Shown here in pieces: positions 8,625-20,518 of a stretch of DNA of 64,000 nt. The notes under the pieces are model-generated. The model was not told the origin of the DNA. It saw only the letters and a program-made list of their open reading frames with translations, and did not search any database. Location of the stretch: contig JAPDHM010000001.1 of assembly GCA_030704425.1 (NCBI GenBank), positions 744,001 through 808,000 on the forward strand. The letters run 5' to 3'. The translations under genes were made by a program, and so were the position numbers. The first letter of the stretch is position 1. Each line of letters begins with the position of its first letter. The stretch is from Rhodobacteraceae bacterium IMCC1909. GTDB taxonomy: Bacteria; Pseudomonadota; Alphaproteobacteria; Rhodobacterales; Rhodobacteraceae.

Positions 8625-9500
8625 TCAGATCACAGAATATTTTGCCTGAAGGTCAATTGGTCCCTGACAGGTGGCTAAATTGCGCTCACATAGGTCGATC
8701 AAATGCGCCAAAACATTACGTGTTGCGGCGTGAATGAGGCGGGGATCGATGTCGGTGTAGATCGCTTCGGCCAAGCCTTGTGCGGTATTGGGCTGACCTT
8801 GCAGATGGGAGATGATTTGCGATTCCCGCTCCTGCCTATGCGCCAAAAGCCAATGCAGCCGGGCAGGGCCATCTTCTATCGCATCGCCATGGCCGGGTAG
8901 GTAGAGCCTTTCGCGGCGATGTTGCAGCTGCGCACAGCTGCGGCGGAAGGCACCAAGATCCCCATCAGGCGGCGATATCATCGTACTGGCCCAGGCCATA
9001 ACGTGATCTCCACTGAAGAGTGCTCCGTTCCAGGAAAAGGCCATATGATTGCCGAAGTGCCCAGGCGTCCAAATGGCGATAAGCTCTTGTCCCTCATGGT
9101 CCAAAACGGCGCCATCTTTGAGGGTAATATCGGGCTGGAAATCATAATCGACACCTTCGCCACCTCCGATCGTGCCAGCCGCGCTTAGGGCGATCATCTG
9201 CGCCGTGCGTCCTGCGCCGCTGTCCCCATAGGCATAGATTGGCGCGCCGCAGTGGGCGCTGAGGCGCCGCGCTAACGGGGCGTGGTCAAGATGGGCATGG
9301 GTCACCAAAATTTTTGTGATCTTTTGATCGGGGGCAATGGCCGAAACTATGGCAGCAAAATGCGCGTCATTATCTGGGCCCGGGTCGATGACGGCGATGT
9401 CGCGCAGGCCCAGCAAATAGGTATTTGTGCCGGTATACGTCATGGGAGACGGGTTTGGCGCCACAAGACGGCGGATTTTGGGGGCCTGTGTTTCTGCCAT
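8625..9500 (-). CDS. MBL-fold metallo-hydrolase (LACTB2-like)
   Basis: A 291-residue metallo-beta-lactamase-fold enzyme with the zinc motif THAHLDH at residues 67-73, a GHFGNH histidine near 160, GDHVM near 178 and LPGHGD near 215. The C-terminal winged-helix-like tail is typical of LACTB2-type proteins, a group that includes endoribonucleases and thioester hydrolases. No signal peptide is seen, so it is cytoplasmic. It is divergent from the sensor-kinase gene 34 bases away, so the two probably share a promoter region. The substrate cannot be assigned. Confidence 0.82.
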   Translation of the reverse strand: MAETQAPKIRRLVAPNPSPMTYTGTNTYLLGLRDIAVIDPGPDNDAHFAAIVSAIAPDQKITKILVTHAHLDHAPLARRLSAHCGAPIYAYGDSGAGRTAQMIALSAAGTIGGGEGVDYDFQPDITLKDGAVLDHEGQELIAIWTPGHFGNHMAFSWNGALFSGDHVMAWASTMISPPDGDLGAFRRSCAQLQHRRERLYLPGHGDAIEDGPARLHWLLAHRQERESQIISHLQGQPNTAQGLAEAIYTDIDPRLIHAATRNVLAHLIDLCERNLATCQGPIDLQAKYSVI

Positions 9501-9534
9501 TCCTTATGCTCTCTCAAGTTGATAAGCTGCGCCC

Positions 9535-10827
9535 ATGATAGGCCGCTTTTTAAAACAATTTGCACCTCGAACACTCTATGGCCGTGCTGCGGCGATTTTG
9601 CTCTTGCCGATGCTGACGTTACAATTGGCGGTCGCTGCTGTCTTTGTGCAACGGCATTTTGAAGATGTCACGGAACAAATGACGAATAACCTTTTGCTGG
9701 AGGTTGAGTTGGTGCTGCGCGCGCTTGAGCGGCACCCTATTGATGAGGTGTCGCAGGGCCTTGCGGCGGAGCTTAACATTGATCTGCAGTCTTGGGATGG
9801 GGTGCCGCGTGACAATCGTGTGGTGTTTTATGATATCTCTGGGCGCACCATTATTCCACTCATGCGCAGCCGGCTCGAAGGGCTTCGTGAGATTGATCTG
9901 TCCGATTTGGATTTTGTGGTGCTTGGGCTTATGACCGCAAAAGGACCCATTCAGCTGATATTGAGCCGCGATCGCGTCTCAGCGTCTAATCCGCATCAAG
10001 TGCTTGTTCTGATGGTCTTTACGGGTATTTTTATGACTTTGATTGCCTATATGTTTTTGCGCAATCAATTGCGGCCTATTAAGCGGCTCTCTGTGGCTTC
10101 GGCGGCTTTTGGGCGGGGCCAGCGGGTGGCGCTGAGCCCGTCTGGTGCGCTGGAAGTGCGGGCTGCTGGGCAGGCATTTTTGGACATGCGGGACCGGATT
10201 GAACGGCAAATTGAACAGCGTATTATGATGCTCAGCGGCGTGAGCCATGATTTGCGCACCCCCATTACGCGCTTGCAATTGGCTCTGGAGCTCATGGAGG
10301 GGCCAGAGGTTGAGGATCTGAAAAAAGATGTGTCGTCGATGCAGGTGATGGTGGATTCCTTTTTAAACTACGCACGTGATTTGGCGGCAGATCCGGTTGA
10401 GAATGTGGACCTTGTTGCGCTGGCCGCAGAGCTGGCTGCGCGGATGACGCCGCCGGCTCATTTCGAGCTGGTCGGCGCGCCGCGGCTCTGCGCTCTGCGG
10501 CCGGTGCCGATTGGCCGTGCCATTGAGAATCTTTTGGTCAATGCAGGCCGTTACGGCACCCAGAGTATTTTGGCTCTTCATTTCGCGGACACAGGCCTGC
10601 ACATAACCGTGCATGACGATGGTCTGGGCATCCCTGAGGCGCATCGTGATGCCGCCGTTAAACCCTTTGTACGGCTTGAAGCGGCGCGCGGTCAAAATCA
10701 GGGCAGCGGAGTTGGATTGGGACTTGCCATCGCGGCGGATGTGGCGCGGTCGCATGGTGGGCAGCTGGTGTTGGGTGAAAGTGCGAAACTGGGCGGATTA
10801 TCGGCGCAAATCCGTCTGCCGCTGTGA
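9535..10827 (+). CDS. EnvZ-like sensor histidine kinase
   Basis: A 430-residue inner-membrane kinase: TM1 at about residues 18-38, a short periplasmic loop, TM2 at about 153-175, a HAMP domain, a dimerisation/phosphoacceptor motif SGVSHDLRTPITRL with H238, and a HATPase domain with NLLVNAGRYG, HDDGLGIPE and GSGVGLGLAIA. The length and the short periplasmic domain are EnvZ-like. No response regulator is adjacent, so the partner is encoded elsewhere. The start ATG at 9535 is 34 bases from the divergent MBL gene. Confidence 0.88.
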   Translation: MIGRFLKQFAPRTLYGRAAAILLLPMLTLQLAVAAVFVQRHFEDVTEQMTNNLLLEVELVLRALERHPIDEVSQGLAAELNIDLQSWDGVPRDNRVVFYDISGRTIIPLMRSRLEGLREIDLSDLDFVVLGLMTAKGPIQLILSRDRVSASNPHQVLVLMVFTGIFMTLIAYMFLRNQLRPIKRLSVASAAFGRGQRVALSPSGALEVRAAGQAFLDMRDRIERQIEQRIMMLSGVSHDLRTPITRLQLALELMEGPEVEDLKKDVSSMQVMVDSFLNYARDLAADPVENVDLVALAAELAARMTPPAHFELVGAPRLCALRPVPIGRAIENLLVNAGRYGTQSILALHFADTGLHITVHDDGLGIPEAHRDAAVKPFVRLEAARGQNQGSGVGLGLAIAADVARSHGGQLVLGESAKLGGLSAQIRLPL

Positions 10828-10896
10828 TATTCTGATCTGGAGTTGAAATTTTAACGCCGAGCCATAGGCTGTACACGAAATTATAGGGGCAAAATT

Positions 10897-11721
10897 ATGA
10901 TGGTCATGCGTAAAATATTACTTGCGACGTCGCTGCTGTTTTGGACGGTGATGCCTGTGAAATCGGCAGATCGTGCACTGATTGCGGAATTCATGGCGGT
11001 GACTGGTTTTGATGTGGCGCTTGAATCCATGCGCCTGTCCGCGCGGGATGCGCCGACGATGTTGGGCCTTGATGCGGATGACTTTGGCCTCAGCTGGTCA
11101 CGGCTTGCTGATCGCATCTTTGAGCCGGAGTCTTTGAAAAGCGATGCGTTGGAGATTTTGGACAAGGCCCTGACAGAGGATGTTTTGGCCCATGCCACGG
11201 GGTTTTACGGCTCAGACCTTGGGCAGAAACTTGTGACTGCTGAAAACGAAAGCCATGCCTTGGAGTTCGAAGATCGTGAGGTTGAGGGCGCGCGCTTGGC
11301 GCAGGCTCTGACCTTGCGTGGATCACCGCAAACGCAGTATTTTCTCGATATGGCTGAGAGCATTGGATATGTGGGCGCGACCATAAAAGCCTATCGGGAG
11401 GTGCAGGTGCGATTTTTGATGGCCGCCTCCTTGGCTGGCCTGATTGACCAACGGTTTGATGAGGTAGACCTTAGAGCCATGTTGGCCCAGCAAGACGATG
11501 AGGTGCGCCAGGCCATGACAGACAATTTGATTGTCGCCAATGCCTTTACCTACCGTGATTTCACAGACCGTGAAATGGAAATTTATCGTGACGCTCTGGC
11601 GATGCCACAGATGATGGAAGTCTATGAGTTGATGAACGCAATTCACTTCACCATTATGGCAGATCGTTTTGAACGCATGGCTCTCGAGATGGTGAACTTA
11701 ACGCCAACGCAAGAGCTGTGA
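10897..11721 (+). CDS. DUF2059-domain secreted protein
   Basis: A 274-residue protein with an N-terminal signal peptide (MRKILLATSLLFWTVMPVKSA), so it is probably periplasmic. The rest is helical and matches the DUF2059 pattern, with a repeated amphipathic layout and FYGSDLGQKLVTAENE near residue 108. Function unknown. The start at 10897 (ATGATGGTCATG) could shift to 10900 or 10906 without altering the signal peptide. It follows the EnvZ-like kinase by 69 bases and may be co-transcribed. Confidence 0.7.
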   Translation: MMVMRKILLATSLLFWTVMPVKSADRALIAEFMAVTGFDVALESMRLSARDAPTMLGLDADDFGLSWSRLADRIFEPESLKSDALEILDKALTEDVLAHATGFYGSDLGQKLVTAENESHALEFEDREVEGARLAQALTLRGSPQTQYFLDMAESIGYVGATIKAYREVQVRFLMAASLAGLIDQRFDEVDLRAMLAQQDDEVRQAMTDNLIVANAFTYRDFTDREMEIYRDALAMPQMMEVYELMNAIHFTIMADRFERMALEMVNLTPTQEL

Positions 11722-11888
11722 AGAGGCTTGACTTCAAAGCCAAACCCATGAATAAGCACTCAATGCGGTCAAGAGTGGGCTGCATTTCAGTGTAATACGC
11801 CTGCACATTCAGGCGCGCTGTCTGAGGTGGCCTTGGCCAAAACACCCAAGTGGGGACCGAAAGGCGTGAAAAAACAAAGGAAACGCAA

Positions 11889-12497
11889 ATGTTTGCGGTA
11901 ATGAAAACCGGCGGCAAGCAATATCGGGTACAATCCGGTGATGTGCTTCGCGTCGAAAAGCTGGCAGCTGATGCTGGTGAGATGATTCAATTCAACGAAG
12001 TTTTGATGGTTGGCAGCACAGTCGGTGCACCGATGATAGCTGGCGCTGGCGTTCAAGCCGAAGTCATCGACCAAATCAAAGGCCCAAAAACAATCAACTT
12101 CGTAAAGCGCCGTCGGAAGCACTCTTCCAAGCGCACAAAAGGCCACCGCCAGAAGCTGACTTTGGTGCGTATCAAAGACATTTTGGAAAAAGGCGCTGAC
12201 AAATCCGGCGTGAAAGCCGCCATAGGCGCGGGCTCAGTGCCCAATGTGGCGACCCCGGTGGTTGAAGCCGCTCCAGCAGAGAAAAAGCTAGCAGCCAAAA
12301 AAGCCGTGGCAAAACCTGCCGCTGCGAAGGAACCGGCACCTGCGGCAAAACCTGCCGCTGCGAAAAAGCCAGCAACCGCAAAAAAGCCAGCGGCCGCGAA
12401 AGCGTCTGCTGAAAAGCCAGCAGCGAAAACAGCAGCTGCGAAAAAGCCAGCGGCTAAGAAGCCAGCGGCGAAAAAACCAGCAGCCGATAAGGAGTAA
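11889..12497 (+). CDS. rplU: 50S ribosomal protein L21 with long Lys/Ala/Pro tail
   Basis: The first 100 or so residues are canonical L21 (MFAVMKTGGKQYRVQSGD, then KRRRKHSSKRTKGHRQKLTLV), which binds 23S rRNA in the large subunit. The protein continues to 202 residues with a repetitive AAKKPA-type tail that resembles histone H1 and should be positively charged and disordered; many Rhodobacterales have such extensions. The start ATG at 11889 is preceded by AAAGGAAACGCAA. It forms an operon with rpmA 6 bases downstream, the usual pairing. Confidence 0.95.
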   Translation: MFAVMKTGGKQYRVQSGDVLRVEKLAADAGEMIQFNEVLMVGSTVGAPMIAGAGVQAEVIDQIKGPKTINFVKRRRKHSSKRTKGHRQKLTLVRIKDILEKGADKSGVKAAIGAGSVPNVATPVVEAAPAEKKLAAKKAVAKPAAAKEPAPAAKPAAAKKPATAKKPAAAKASAEKPAAKTAAAKKPAAKKPAAKKPAADKE

Positions 12498-12503
12498 TCA
12501 CAG

Positions 12504-12773
12504 ATGGCACATAAAAAAGCAGGTGGTTCATCCCGTAACGGTCGCGATTCAGCGGGACGTCGCTTAGGTGTAAAACTCTATGGTGGTCAGGACGCAATTC
12601 CAGGCAATATCATTGTGCGCCAGCGCGGCACGAAGTTTTGGCCGGGTGAAGGTGTTGGCATGGGCAAAGATCACACCATCTTTGCAACTGTTGAGGGCAA
12701 TGTGAAATTCCACAAAGGTCTCAAAAGCCGTCAATTTATCTCAGTTGTGCCAACCGCGGAGGCCGCTGAATAA
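12504..12773 (+). CDS. rpmA: 50S ribosomal protein L27
   Basis: An 89-residue L27, complete ([24 protein letters not shown] at the start, then the conserved [23 protein letters not shown]). The basic N-terminus reaches the peptidyl-transferase centre. It follows rplU by 6 bases and is closed by a strong terminator about 30 bases later, so rplU-rpmA form a two-gene operon. obgE, often linked to this pair, is about 1.8 kb downstream. Confidence 0.97.
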   Translation: MAHKKAGGSSRNGRDSAGRRLGVKLYGGQDAIPGNIIVRQRGTKFWPGEGVGMGKDHTIFATVEGNVKFHKGLKSRQFISVVPTAEAAE

Positions 12774-12801
12774 GCCGAACCTTTCAGGTTTATCTATTCA
12801 A

Positions 12802-12830
12802 GGGATCGGCTGAAAGGCCGGTCCCTTTTT
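12802..12830 (+). terminator. Terminator of rplU-rpmA
   Basis: GGGATCGGC and GCCGGTCCC form a stem with one G-T pair around a short loop, followed directly by a run of five T. Confidence 0.85.
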
Positions 12831-12887
12831 CGTTTTCCCTAAAGTGCTTTGCGCGCTGTGCTGCATGGCCAAGTTTGGAGCCTATCA

Positions 12888-13496
12888 ATGCCTGTTGAAC
12901 TCATTGCATTAACCCTATTTGCCCTGTCGCAAATTGGCACGCCAGGACCGGCGAATATGGCGCTTTTGGCGACTGGGGCTGGATATGGGTTGCGGCGGGC
13001 TTTACCTTTTGTGGCTGGTGTTGTTGTGGGAAAACAGCTGATCATCTGGCCTTTGGGCTTTGGCTTAATGCAACTGGCGCAATCAGCACCTGGGGTATTT
13101 TTGGCGATGAAATATCTCTCGGCGGCCTATATTGTTTATTTGGCCTGGCGCGTGGCCAATATGCGGCTCAAAGCTGATCAGACGGATGGGCCACCGCCAG
13201 GGTTTTTGGCCGGTTTGATCGTGCATCCTCTTAATCCGAAAGCCTGGGGCATGATTACGACGGCCTTCACCAGTTTTGTAACCCCTGGCGCCACGGCATT
13301 TACGGCGACAGTGAGCATCGCGGCGGTGTTGCTGGTGTGCCAGACGCTTCTCCATCCCATTTGGGCCGGGGCAGGGCAGCTGATTGCCGCCACCATACAA
13401 GGCACCCGCGCAGAGCGGTTTGTGTTTCTTCTGCTGTCATTTTTGACCGTAGCCACGGTATTTTATGCTCTGTTTGGTGGCGGAATTGCGTCATGA
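12888..13496 (+). CDS. LysE/RhtB-family exporter
   Basis: A 202-residue membrane protein with about six hydrophobic segments and the family signature near residue 20 (QIGTPGPANMALLATGAGYG), plus the central NPKAWGMI. Members export amino acids or related metabolites across the inner membrane. The ATG at 12888 is preceded by GGAG at 12877-12880; an upstream in-frame start lacks this site. Its stop overlaps the start of the next gene (ATGA). The exported compound is unknown. Confidence 0.85.
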   Translation: MPVELIALTLFALSQIGTPGPANMALLATGAGYGLRRALPFVAGVVVGKQLIIWPLGFGLMQLAQSAPGVFLAMKYLSAAYIVYLAWRVANMRLKADQTDGPPPGFLAGLIVHPLNPKAWGMITTAFTSFVTPGATAFTATVSIAAVLLVCQTLLHPIWAGAGQLIAATIQGTRAERFVFLLLSFLTVATVFYALFGGGIAS

Positions 13497-14029
13497 TATC
13501 GCCGATCCGGACCCAGCATAGCTTTGAAAGCGCGCGCCTCTCCCTGCGCCCAATCCGCAAATCTGATGCGGGTTTAATTGGACTATACGCGGGCGATATT
13601 CGCGTGTCGGGCCCCACGCGGTCCATTCCTCATCCCCTACCGCCTGGTGCCATTGATGCCTTTATAGAGCAAGCGCAGAATCCCGGGCGTGTTGAGGATG
13701 TTTGGGTTCTTGATGGCAGTAAATCTGATTTGGCGGAGGTTGTCGGGGTTATTGGGCTCAAACGGCTTGATCGTCGGCAAGGCGAGCTGGGCTATTGGTT
13801 GGCCCCTGCTTTTTGGAGCATTGGACTGGCGCGTGAAGCGGTGGAGACACTAATCCAAGCCAATCCGCAAGGAAGCAAAACCCTATTTGCTGAAGTCTTT
13901 CAAGACAATGCGCGCTCAGCGCGGGTGCTGACCGATATGGGTTTTTCCTATCTTGGCGATGCGGAATCCTTTTGTGTGGCCCGTAAAACCACCGTTGCCA
14001 CCTGGATATATCTTAGGTCGATGGAGTGA
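13493..14029 (+). CDS. GNAT-family N-acetyltransferase
   Basis: A 178-residue acetyltransferase of the RimJ/RimL type: RLSLRPIRKSDA at the N-terminus, LGYWLAPAFWSIGLAREAVETLI as acetyl-CoA-binding core, and DNARSARVLTDMGFSYLG near the end. The ATG overlaps the LysE stop by four bases and a second GNAT gene starts 3 bases after its own stop, so the genes are translationally linked. Substrate unknown. Confidence 0.82.
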   Translation: MISPIRTQHSFESARLSLRPIRKSDAGLIGLYAGDIRVSGPTRSIPHPLPPGAIDAFIEQAQNPGRVEDVWVLDGSKSDLAEVVGVIGLKRLDRRQGELGYWLAPAFWSIGLAREAVETLIQANPQGSKTLFAEVFQDNARSARVLTDMGFSYLGDAESFCVARKTTVATWIYLRSME

Positions 14030-14032
14030 GAT

Positions 14033-16700
<2,668 letters not shown>

Positions 16701-16715
16701 GACTGTTGGGAGACG

Positions 16716-17972
16716 ATGATGGATGTGAAGGCAACTCTTAAACAGATTGGGATCGCGGCAAAGGCCGCCGCGGCAGAACTTGGATTTGCCACCGCTGAGC
16801 GCAAACATGCGGCCCTGATTGGGGCGGCTGAATATGTTTGGGCCGCAAGGGGCAATATCATAGAGGCCAACGCGCTCGACATGGATTACGGCCGCGAAAA
16901 AGGTCTTTCGGCGGCTATGCTGGACCGTTTGATGCTCAATGAAGACCGCATTCGCAACATGGTAGATGGGCTGCGGGCGGTGGCTGAGCAGGAAGATCCT
17001 GTCGGGCAGGTGCTTGAAGAGTGGCAACGCCCCAATGGGCTGCATATTAAACGTGTGCGCACGCCCTTGGGTGTCATCGGTGTGATCTATGAAAGCCGCC
17101 CCAATGTGACTGCGGATGCCGGCGCCCTCTGCCTTAAGGCTGGCAATGCTGTCATTCTGCGCGGGGGATCGGAAGGCTTTCATTCCTCCACGGCCATCCA
17201 CAAGGCCTTGGTCAAAGGGGTGGTTGCTGCAGGTTTGCCCGAGGCGACCATTCAATTGGTGCCGACCCGTGATCGGGCTGCGGTGAGCGAAATGCTCACT
17301 ATGGTCGATACGATCGATGTGATTGTGCCTCGCGGGGGCAAAGGGCTTGTGGGATTGGTGCAGCGTGAGGCCCGGGTGCCGGTCTTTTCGCATTTGGAAG
17401 GTATTGTGCATATCTATATAGATGCGTCAGCGGATCGGCAAAAAACCCTGGATGTGGTGCTCAATGCCAAGACCCGCCGCACGGGAATTTGCGGCGCGGC
17501 TGAATGTTTGCTGATGCATGACGATATCGCCGCCAGCTGGGGCCCGGAGGTGATCCAGGCTTTGATGGACAAAGGAGTTGTTGTTGACGCGGACACAACC
17601 CTACAAGCGATTGCCGGTACCCAACCGGCTGCGGCTGACCACTGGGGCAAAGAATTCTTGGACATGGAGATTGCGGCGAAAACCGTGGCCAATGTCGATG
17701 AGGCGATTGCTCATATCCGCCAATATAGCTCCAATCACACAGATTGTATCATGGCCGAAGATGGCCGCGCCGTGGACCGTTTCTTTGAACGGTTGGACAG
17801 CGCAATTTTGATGCATAATGCCTCAACGCAATTTGCCGATGGGGGAGAGTTTGGCATGGGCGCTGAAATTGGCATTGCGACAGGAAAAATGCATGCACGC
17901 GGCCCCGTCGGCGCGGCCCAGCTCACAAGTTTCAAATATTTGGTGCGTGGGGACGGCGCGGTGCGCGCTTAA
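16716..17972 (+). CDS. proA: Gamma-glutamyl phosphate reductase
   Basis: A 418-residue aldehyde-dehydrogenase-fold enzyme that reduces glutamyl-5-phosphate with NADPH in proline synthesis. Recognisable segments: [31 protein letters not shown], the catalytic-cysteine segment [14 protein letters not shown], and [26 protein letters not shown] precedes ATG-ATG at 16716/16719. It completes the proB-proA pair. Confidence 0.96.
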   Translation: MMDVKATLKQIGIAAKAAAAELGFATAERKHAALIGAAEYVWAARGNIIEANALDMDYGREKGLSAAMLDRLMLNEDRIRNMVDGLRAVAEQEDPVGQVLEEWQRPNGLHIKRVRTPLGVIGVIYESRPNVTADAGALCLKAGNAVILRGGSEGFHSSTAIHKALVKGVVAAGLPEATIQLVPTRDRAAVSEMLTMVDTIDVIVPRGGKGLVGLVQREARVPVFSHLEGIVHIYIDASADRQKTLDVVLNAKTRRTGICGAAECLLMHDDIAASWGPEVIQALMDKGVVVDADTTLQAIAGTQPAAADHWGKEFLDMEIAAKTVANVDEAIAHIRQYSSNHTDCIMAEDGRAVDRFFERLDSAILMHNASTQFADGGEFGMGAEIGIATGKMHARGPVGAAQLTSFKYLVRGDGAVRA

Positions 17973-18022
17973 ATCTTAATGCGCCCAAGCGCGGCAGTGA
18001 AGACGCCGTCAAAAACTGACAG

Positions 18023-18589
18023 TCATTTCTGTTGCGCTGTGATGGAGTTGCAGCGGCAAATCAAGCGCCTGTAAGATCGCAAATTGCACATGTTTGGGGG
18101 GATGTCGGGCGCGATCTGCTTATGCGTGAGGGCGTACCATAGCGCTTCATCAAAAGTGACCTTGGGACCGACAGCATGGATGATCCGGCGCCCCTCTGCA
18201 ATTTTAACCACTACTTTGGCCCCCCGCGGCATGGCGACTTGGATAGATTGCAGTATTAAAAGACAGGTTTTCATATCCGTCTTCAGTAATTGTTTGGGGA
18301 TAAAATCGACGTGAATACGGCCGGTGACGTTCCAAGCTGTTTGCACGGCTGAAATCTCGGCGGCGTTTAAAATTTCATCCGCATTAAATTGACCAAAGGC
18401 GATGCGGAAGAGTTTTAGCTTTGCGACGGCCGCGTTGACGCTGTCTTTGACCAATTCTCCCTCCTGGCTGAGGGTTTTGCCTGTCAACTCCACAAGCTCA
18501 ACGCCATTGCCAACGGCACCAATAGGACTGGCCAAATCATGGCACATGCGGGCAGCGACAAGGGCTGTTACATTGGGTTTTTCTGTCAT
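18023..18589 (-). CDS. chpT: ChpT-like histidine phosphotransferase
   Basis: A 188-residue protein with the degenerate kinase-like dimerisation motif AARMCHDLASPIGAVGNGVELVE near residue 15, where the histidine of CHDLASP is the phosphotransfer site, followed by a divergent HATPase-like domain without clear ATP motifs. In alphaproteobacteria ChpT relays phosphate from CckA to CtrA, and in Rhodobacteraceae it affects motility and gene-transfer-agent expression. The chosen start (MTEKPNV at 18589) sits just before the motif. It is divergent from the DUF3553 gene 25 bases away. Confidence 0.75.
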   Translation of the reverse strand: MTEKPNVTALVAARMCHDLASPIGAVGNGVELVELTGKTLSQEGELVKDSVNAAVAKLKLFRIAFGQFNADEILNAAEISAVQTAWNVTGRIHVDFIPKQLLKTDMKTCLLILQSIQVAMPRGAKVVVKIAEGRRIIHAVGPKVTFDEALWYALTHKQIAPDIPPNMCNLRSYRRLICRCNSITAQQK

Positions 18590-18614
18590 ATGATAGCCTC
18601 GAAAAAGAGGGTCC

Positions 18615-18791
18615 ATGGAAAATTTAAATTCATTTTTAGAGCCCGGTCAGCGCGTGCAACACCCCAATCAACCCGATTGGGGCATAGGTCAGGTGCAGTC
18701 CAACATCAACAATCACATCACTGTGAATTTTCCAGAAGCTGGAAAGGTTGTCATTGATGGGTCTCGTATTGTTTTAATCTTAGTGCAATGA
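18615..18791 (+). CDS. DUF3553 small protein
   Basis: A 58-residue protein: MENLNSFLEPGQRVQHPNQ, then DWGIGQVQSNINNHITVNF and a short C-terminal strand. The VQHPxxPDWGIGQVQS pattern resembles the small SH3/CarD-like beta barrel of DUF3553 proteins (also seen at the ends of UvrD-type helicases). Function unknown; a role in protein or nucleic-acid contact is possible. It is divergent from chpT with a 25-base spacer. Confidence 0.7.
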   Translation: MENLNSFLEPGQRVQHPNQPDWGIGQVQSNINNHITVNFPEAGKVVIDGSRIVLILVQ

Positions 18792-18863
18792 TTAATATAA
18801 AATGTTGATATATAACGATAAAATAATCATATTTGTCAAGCTGTCCCAAGCGGGTGCGCCGCG

Positions 18864-19637
18864 ATGCTGATGCCTTCGGAATTCGAAGTGCGGCTGGCCA
18901 AGGACGCGGAGGATCTTTGGGCGGTGCAGCGTTTGCGCTATGATGTTTTTGTACGGGAGTTGGGCGCCAGCGGGCCGGCGGTCAATCATGATCTCGAGAT
19001 TGAAGCCGATGCTTTTGATGCCCACTCTGAGCATTTGATGGTGCTGGACCGGGCCCGCGGCGCGGATTTGGCCGAGCAGCTTGTAGGCGTTTACCGTATG
19101 ATGACCCAAGCTGGCGCAGAGGCCGCAGGCGGGTTTTACACGGCGTCAGAATTCGATCTTGCGCCGCTGGTGCAAACTGGCCGGCCCATGATGGAGCTTG
19201 GCCGGTCTTGTCTGCGCAAGCCCTACCGGGGAGGGGCGGCGATGTTTTATCTGTGGCAAGCTTTGGCCCAGCATGTGACACATCAGGGTGCGGAAATCCT
19301 CTTTGGCACGGCTAGTTTTGCCGGTACTGATCTCTGTGCGCTCACCGCGCCACTGTCCTTGCTCGGCCGGGAGCATCTGGCGCAGGTTGCATTGCGCCCG
19401 AAAGTGATTGGAGCGGGCGCCGTGCCGCTGGGCGGTTCGGGGGATTTTGAAATTGATCGTCTGGCGGCGCTGCGCGCAATGCCAGCTTTGATTAAGGCTT
19501 ATCTGCGCTTGGGAGGCTGTGTTGGTGAGGGGGCCTATGTAGATGCGGCGTTCAATACGGTGGATGTCTGCATGGTGCTGGATGTACCGGCGATGAACCC
19601 GCGGCAAAAAACGATCTACCTGAAAGGGTCAGGATGA
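18864..19637 (+). CDS. olsB: Ornithine N-alpha-acyltransferase (OlsB-like)
   Basis: A 257-residue GNAT-like acyltransferase that attaches a 3-hydroxyacyl chain from ACP to ornithine, the first step of phosphate-free ornithine lipid synthesis. Motifs: EFEVRLAKDAEDLWAVQRLRYDVFVRELGA, VGVYRMM, MMELGRSCLRKPYRGGAAMFYLWQAL. The start could be 18864 or 18870. It overlaps the downstream OlsA-like gene by four bases, the usual olsB-olsA arrangement. Ornithine lipids rise under phosphate limitation in marine bacteria; no pho box was recognised. Confidence 0.85.
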   Translation: MLMPSEFEVRLAKDAEDLWAVQRLRYDVFVRELGASGPAVNHDLEIEADAFDAHSEHLMVLDRARGADLAEQLVGVYRMMTQAGAEAAGGFYTASEFDLAPLVQTGRPMMELGRSCLRKPYRGGAAMFYLWQALAQHVTHQGAEILFGTASFAGTDLCALTAPLSLLGREHLAQVALRPKVIGAGAVPLGGSGDFEIDRLAALRAMPALIKAYLRLGGCVGEGAYVDAAFNTVDVCMVLDVPAMNPRQKTIYLKGSG

Positions 19638-20473
19638 CGAAGTCCCCAACTTGGATGTCTGAAACCGAACCCGATCCCGTGCCGATTTCTGCTGCGGGTT
19701 GGATGCGGGTGGCTTGGCGCGGCCTATTGATGGGCGGTTACACATTTGGCGGGTTGGCCGTTTTGTTGCTGGTGCGCTTGGTGGAAAAGCCAGTCTATGG
19801 AATGGCCCGGCCCTGGACCCCAAAGATCACACAATCGGTCTGCCGTTTTGCATTTTGGGTTCTGGGCATGCGCCTTGAGGTGATTGGCACGCCGATGCGG
19901 GGCAGCGCGGTTGCGGTGGCCAATCACACAAGTTGGCTGGATATTTTTGCGCTTAACGCCTTCGATGATATTTATTTTGTGGCCAAGTCAGAGGTTGCAA
20001 ATTGGCCGATGATTGGCTGGTTGGCGCGCGCCACCGGTACGCAATTTATCACCCGTGACCGCAAACAAGCGCAGCTGCATTTGCAGCTGTTGCAACATCG
20101 TTTGCGCCATGGGCATCGGTTGCTGTTTTTCCCAGAGGGCACTTCGACGGACGGCCGGCGGGTATTGCCATTTAAACCCACGCTGTTTCAGTCCTTTTTG
20201 ACGCCAGATCTGCCGGATGATTTGCGCATCCAGGCTATTACTTTGGCCTTCCATGCCCCTGAAGGCGAGGATCCGCGGTTCTATGGCTGGTGGGGAGACA
20301 GTGACTTGGCGCGCCATTTGCTGCAGTCTTTGGCCTATAAGCGGCATGGCTCCGTGCAGGTGATGTACCATGAACCCGTTGCGGCCATTGATTTTGCCGA
20401 TCGCAAATCCTTGGCGCGGCACTTACAGGCGCAGGTCGCCGCGGCCCTGCCTTGGGCGGATGCGACCTCTTAA
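19634..20473 (+). CDS. olsA: Lyso-ornithine lipid O-acyltransferase (OlsA-like)
   Basis: A 279-residue membrane-associated acyltransferase of the PlsC family with a hydrophobic segment at residues 30-50, the catalytic NHTSWLD (about residue 96) and the FPEGTSTDG substrate motif (about residue 170). It acylates the hydroxyl of lyso-ornithine lipid, and some homologues also act on lysophosphatidate. The start overlaps the olsB stop, so the two are translated as a pair. Confidence 0.86.
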   Translation: MTKSPTWMSETEPDPVPISAAGWMRVAWRGLLMGGYTFGGLAVLLLVRLVEKPVYGMARPWTPKITQSVCRFAFWVLGMRLEVIGTPMRGSAVAVANHTSWLDIFALNAFDDIYFVAKSEVANWPMIGWLARATGTQFITRDRKQAQLHLQLLQHRLRHGHRLLFFPEGTSTDGRRVLPFKPTLFQSFLTPDLPDDLRIQAITLAFHAPEGEDPRFYGWWGDSDLARHLLQSLAYKRHGSVQVMYHEPVAAIDFADRKSLARHLQAQVAAALPWADATS

Positions 20474-20518
20474 GGGCAAAGCGTCAATCTGGTCTCGGCT
20501 GGTAGATTGCAGGGCGGC

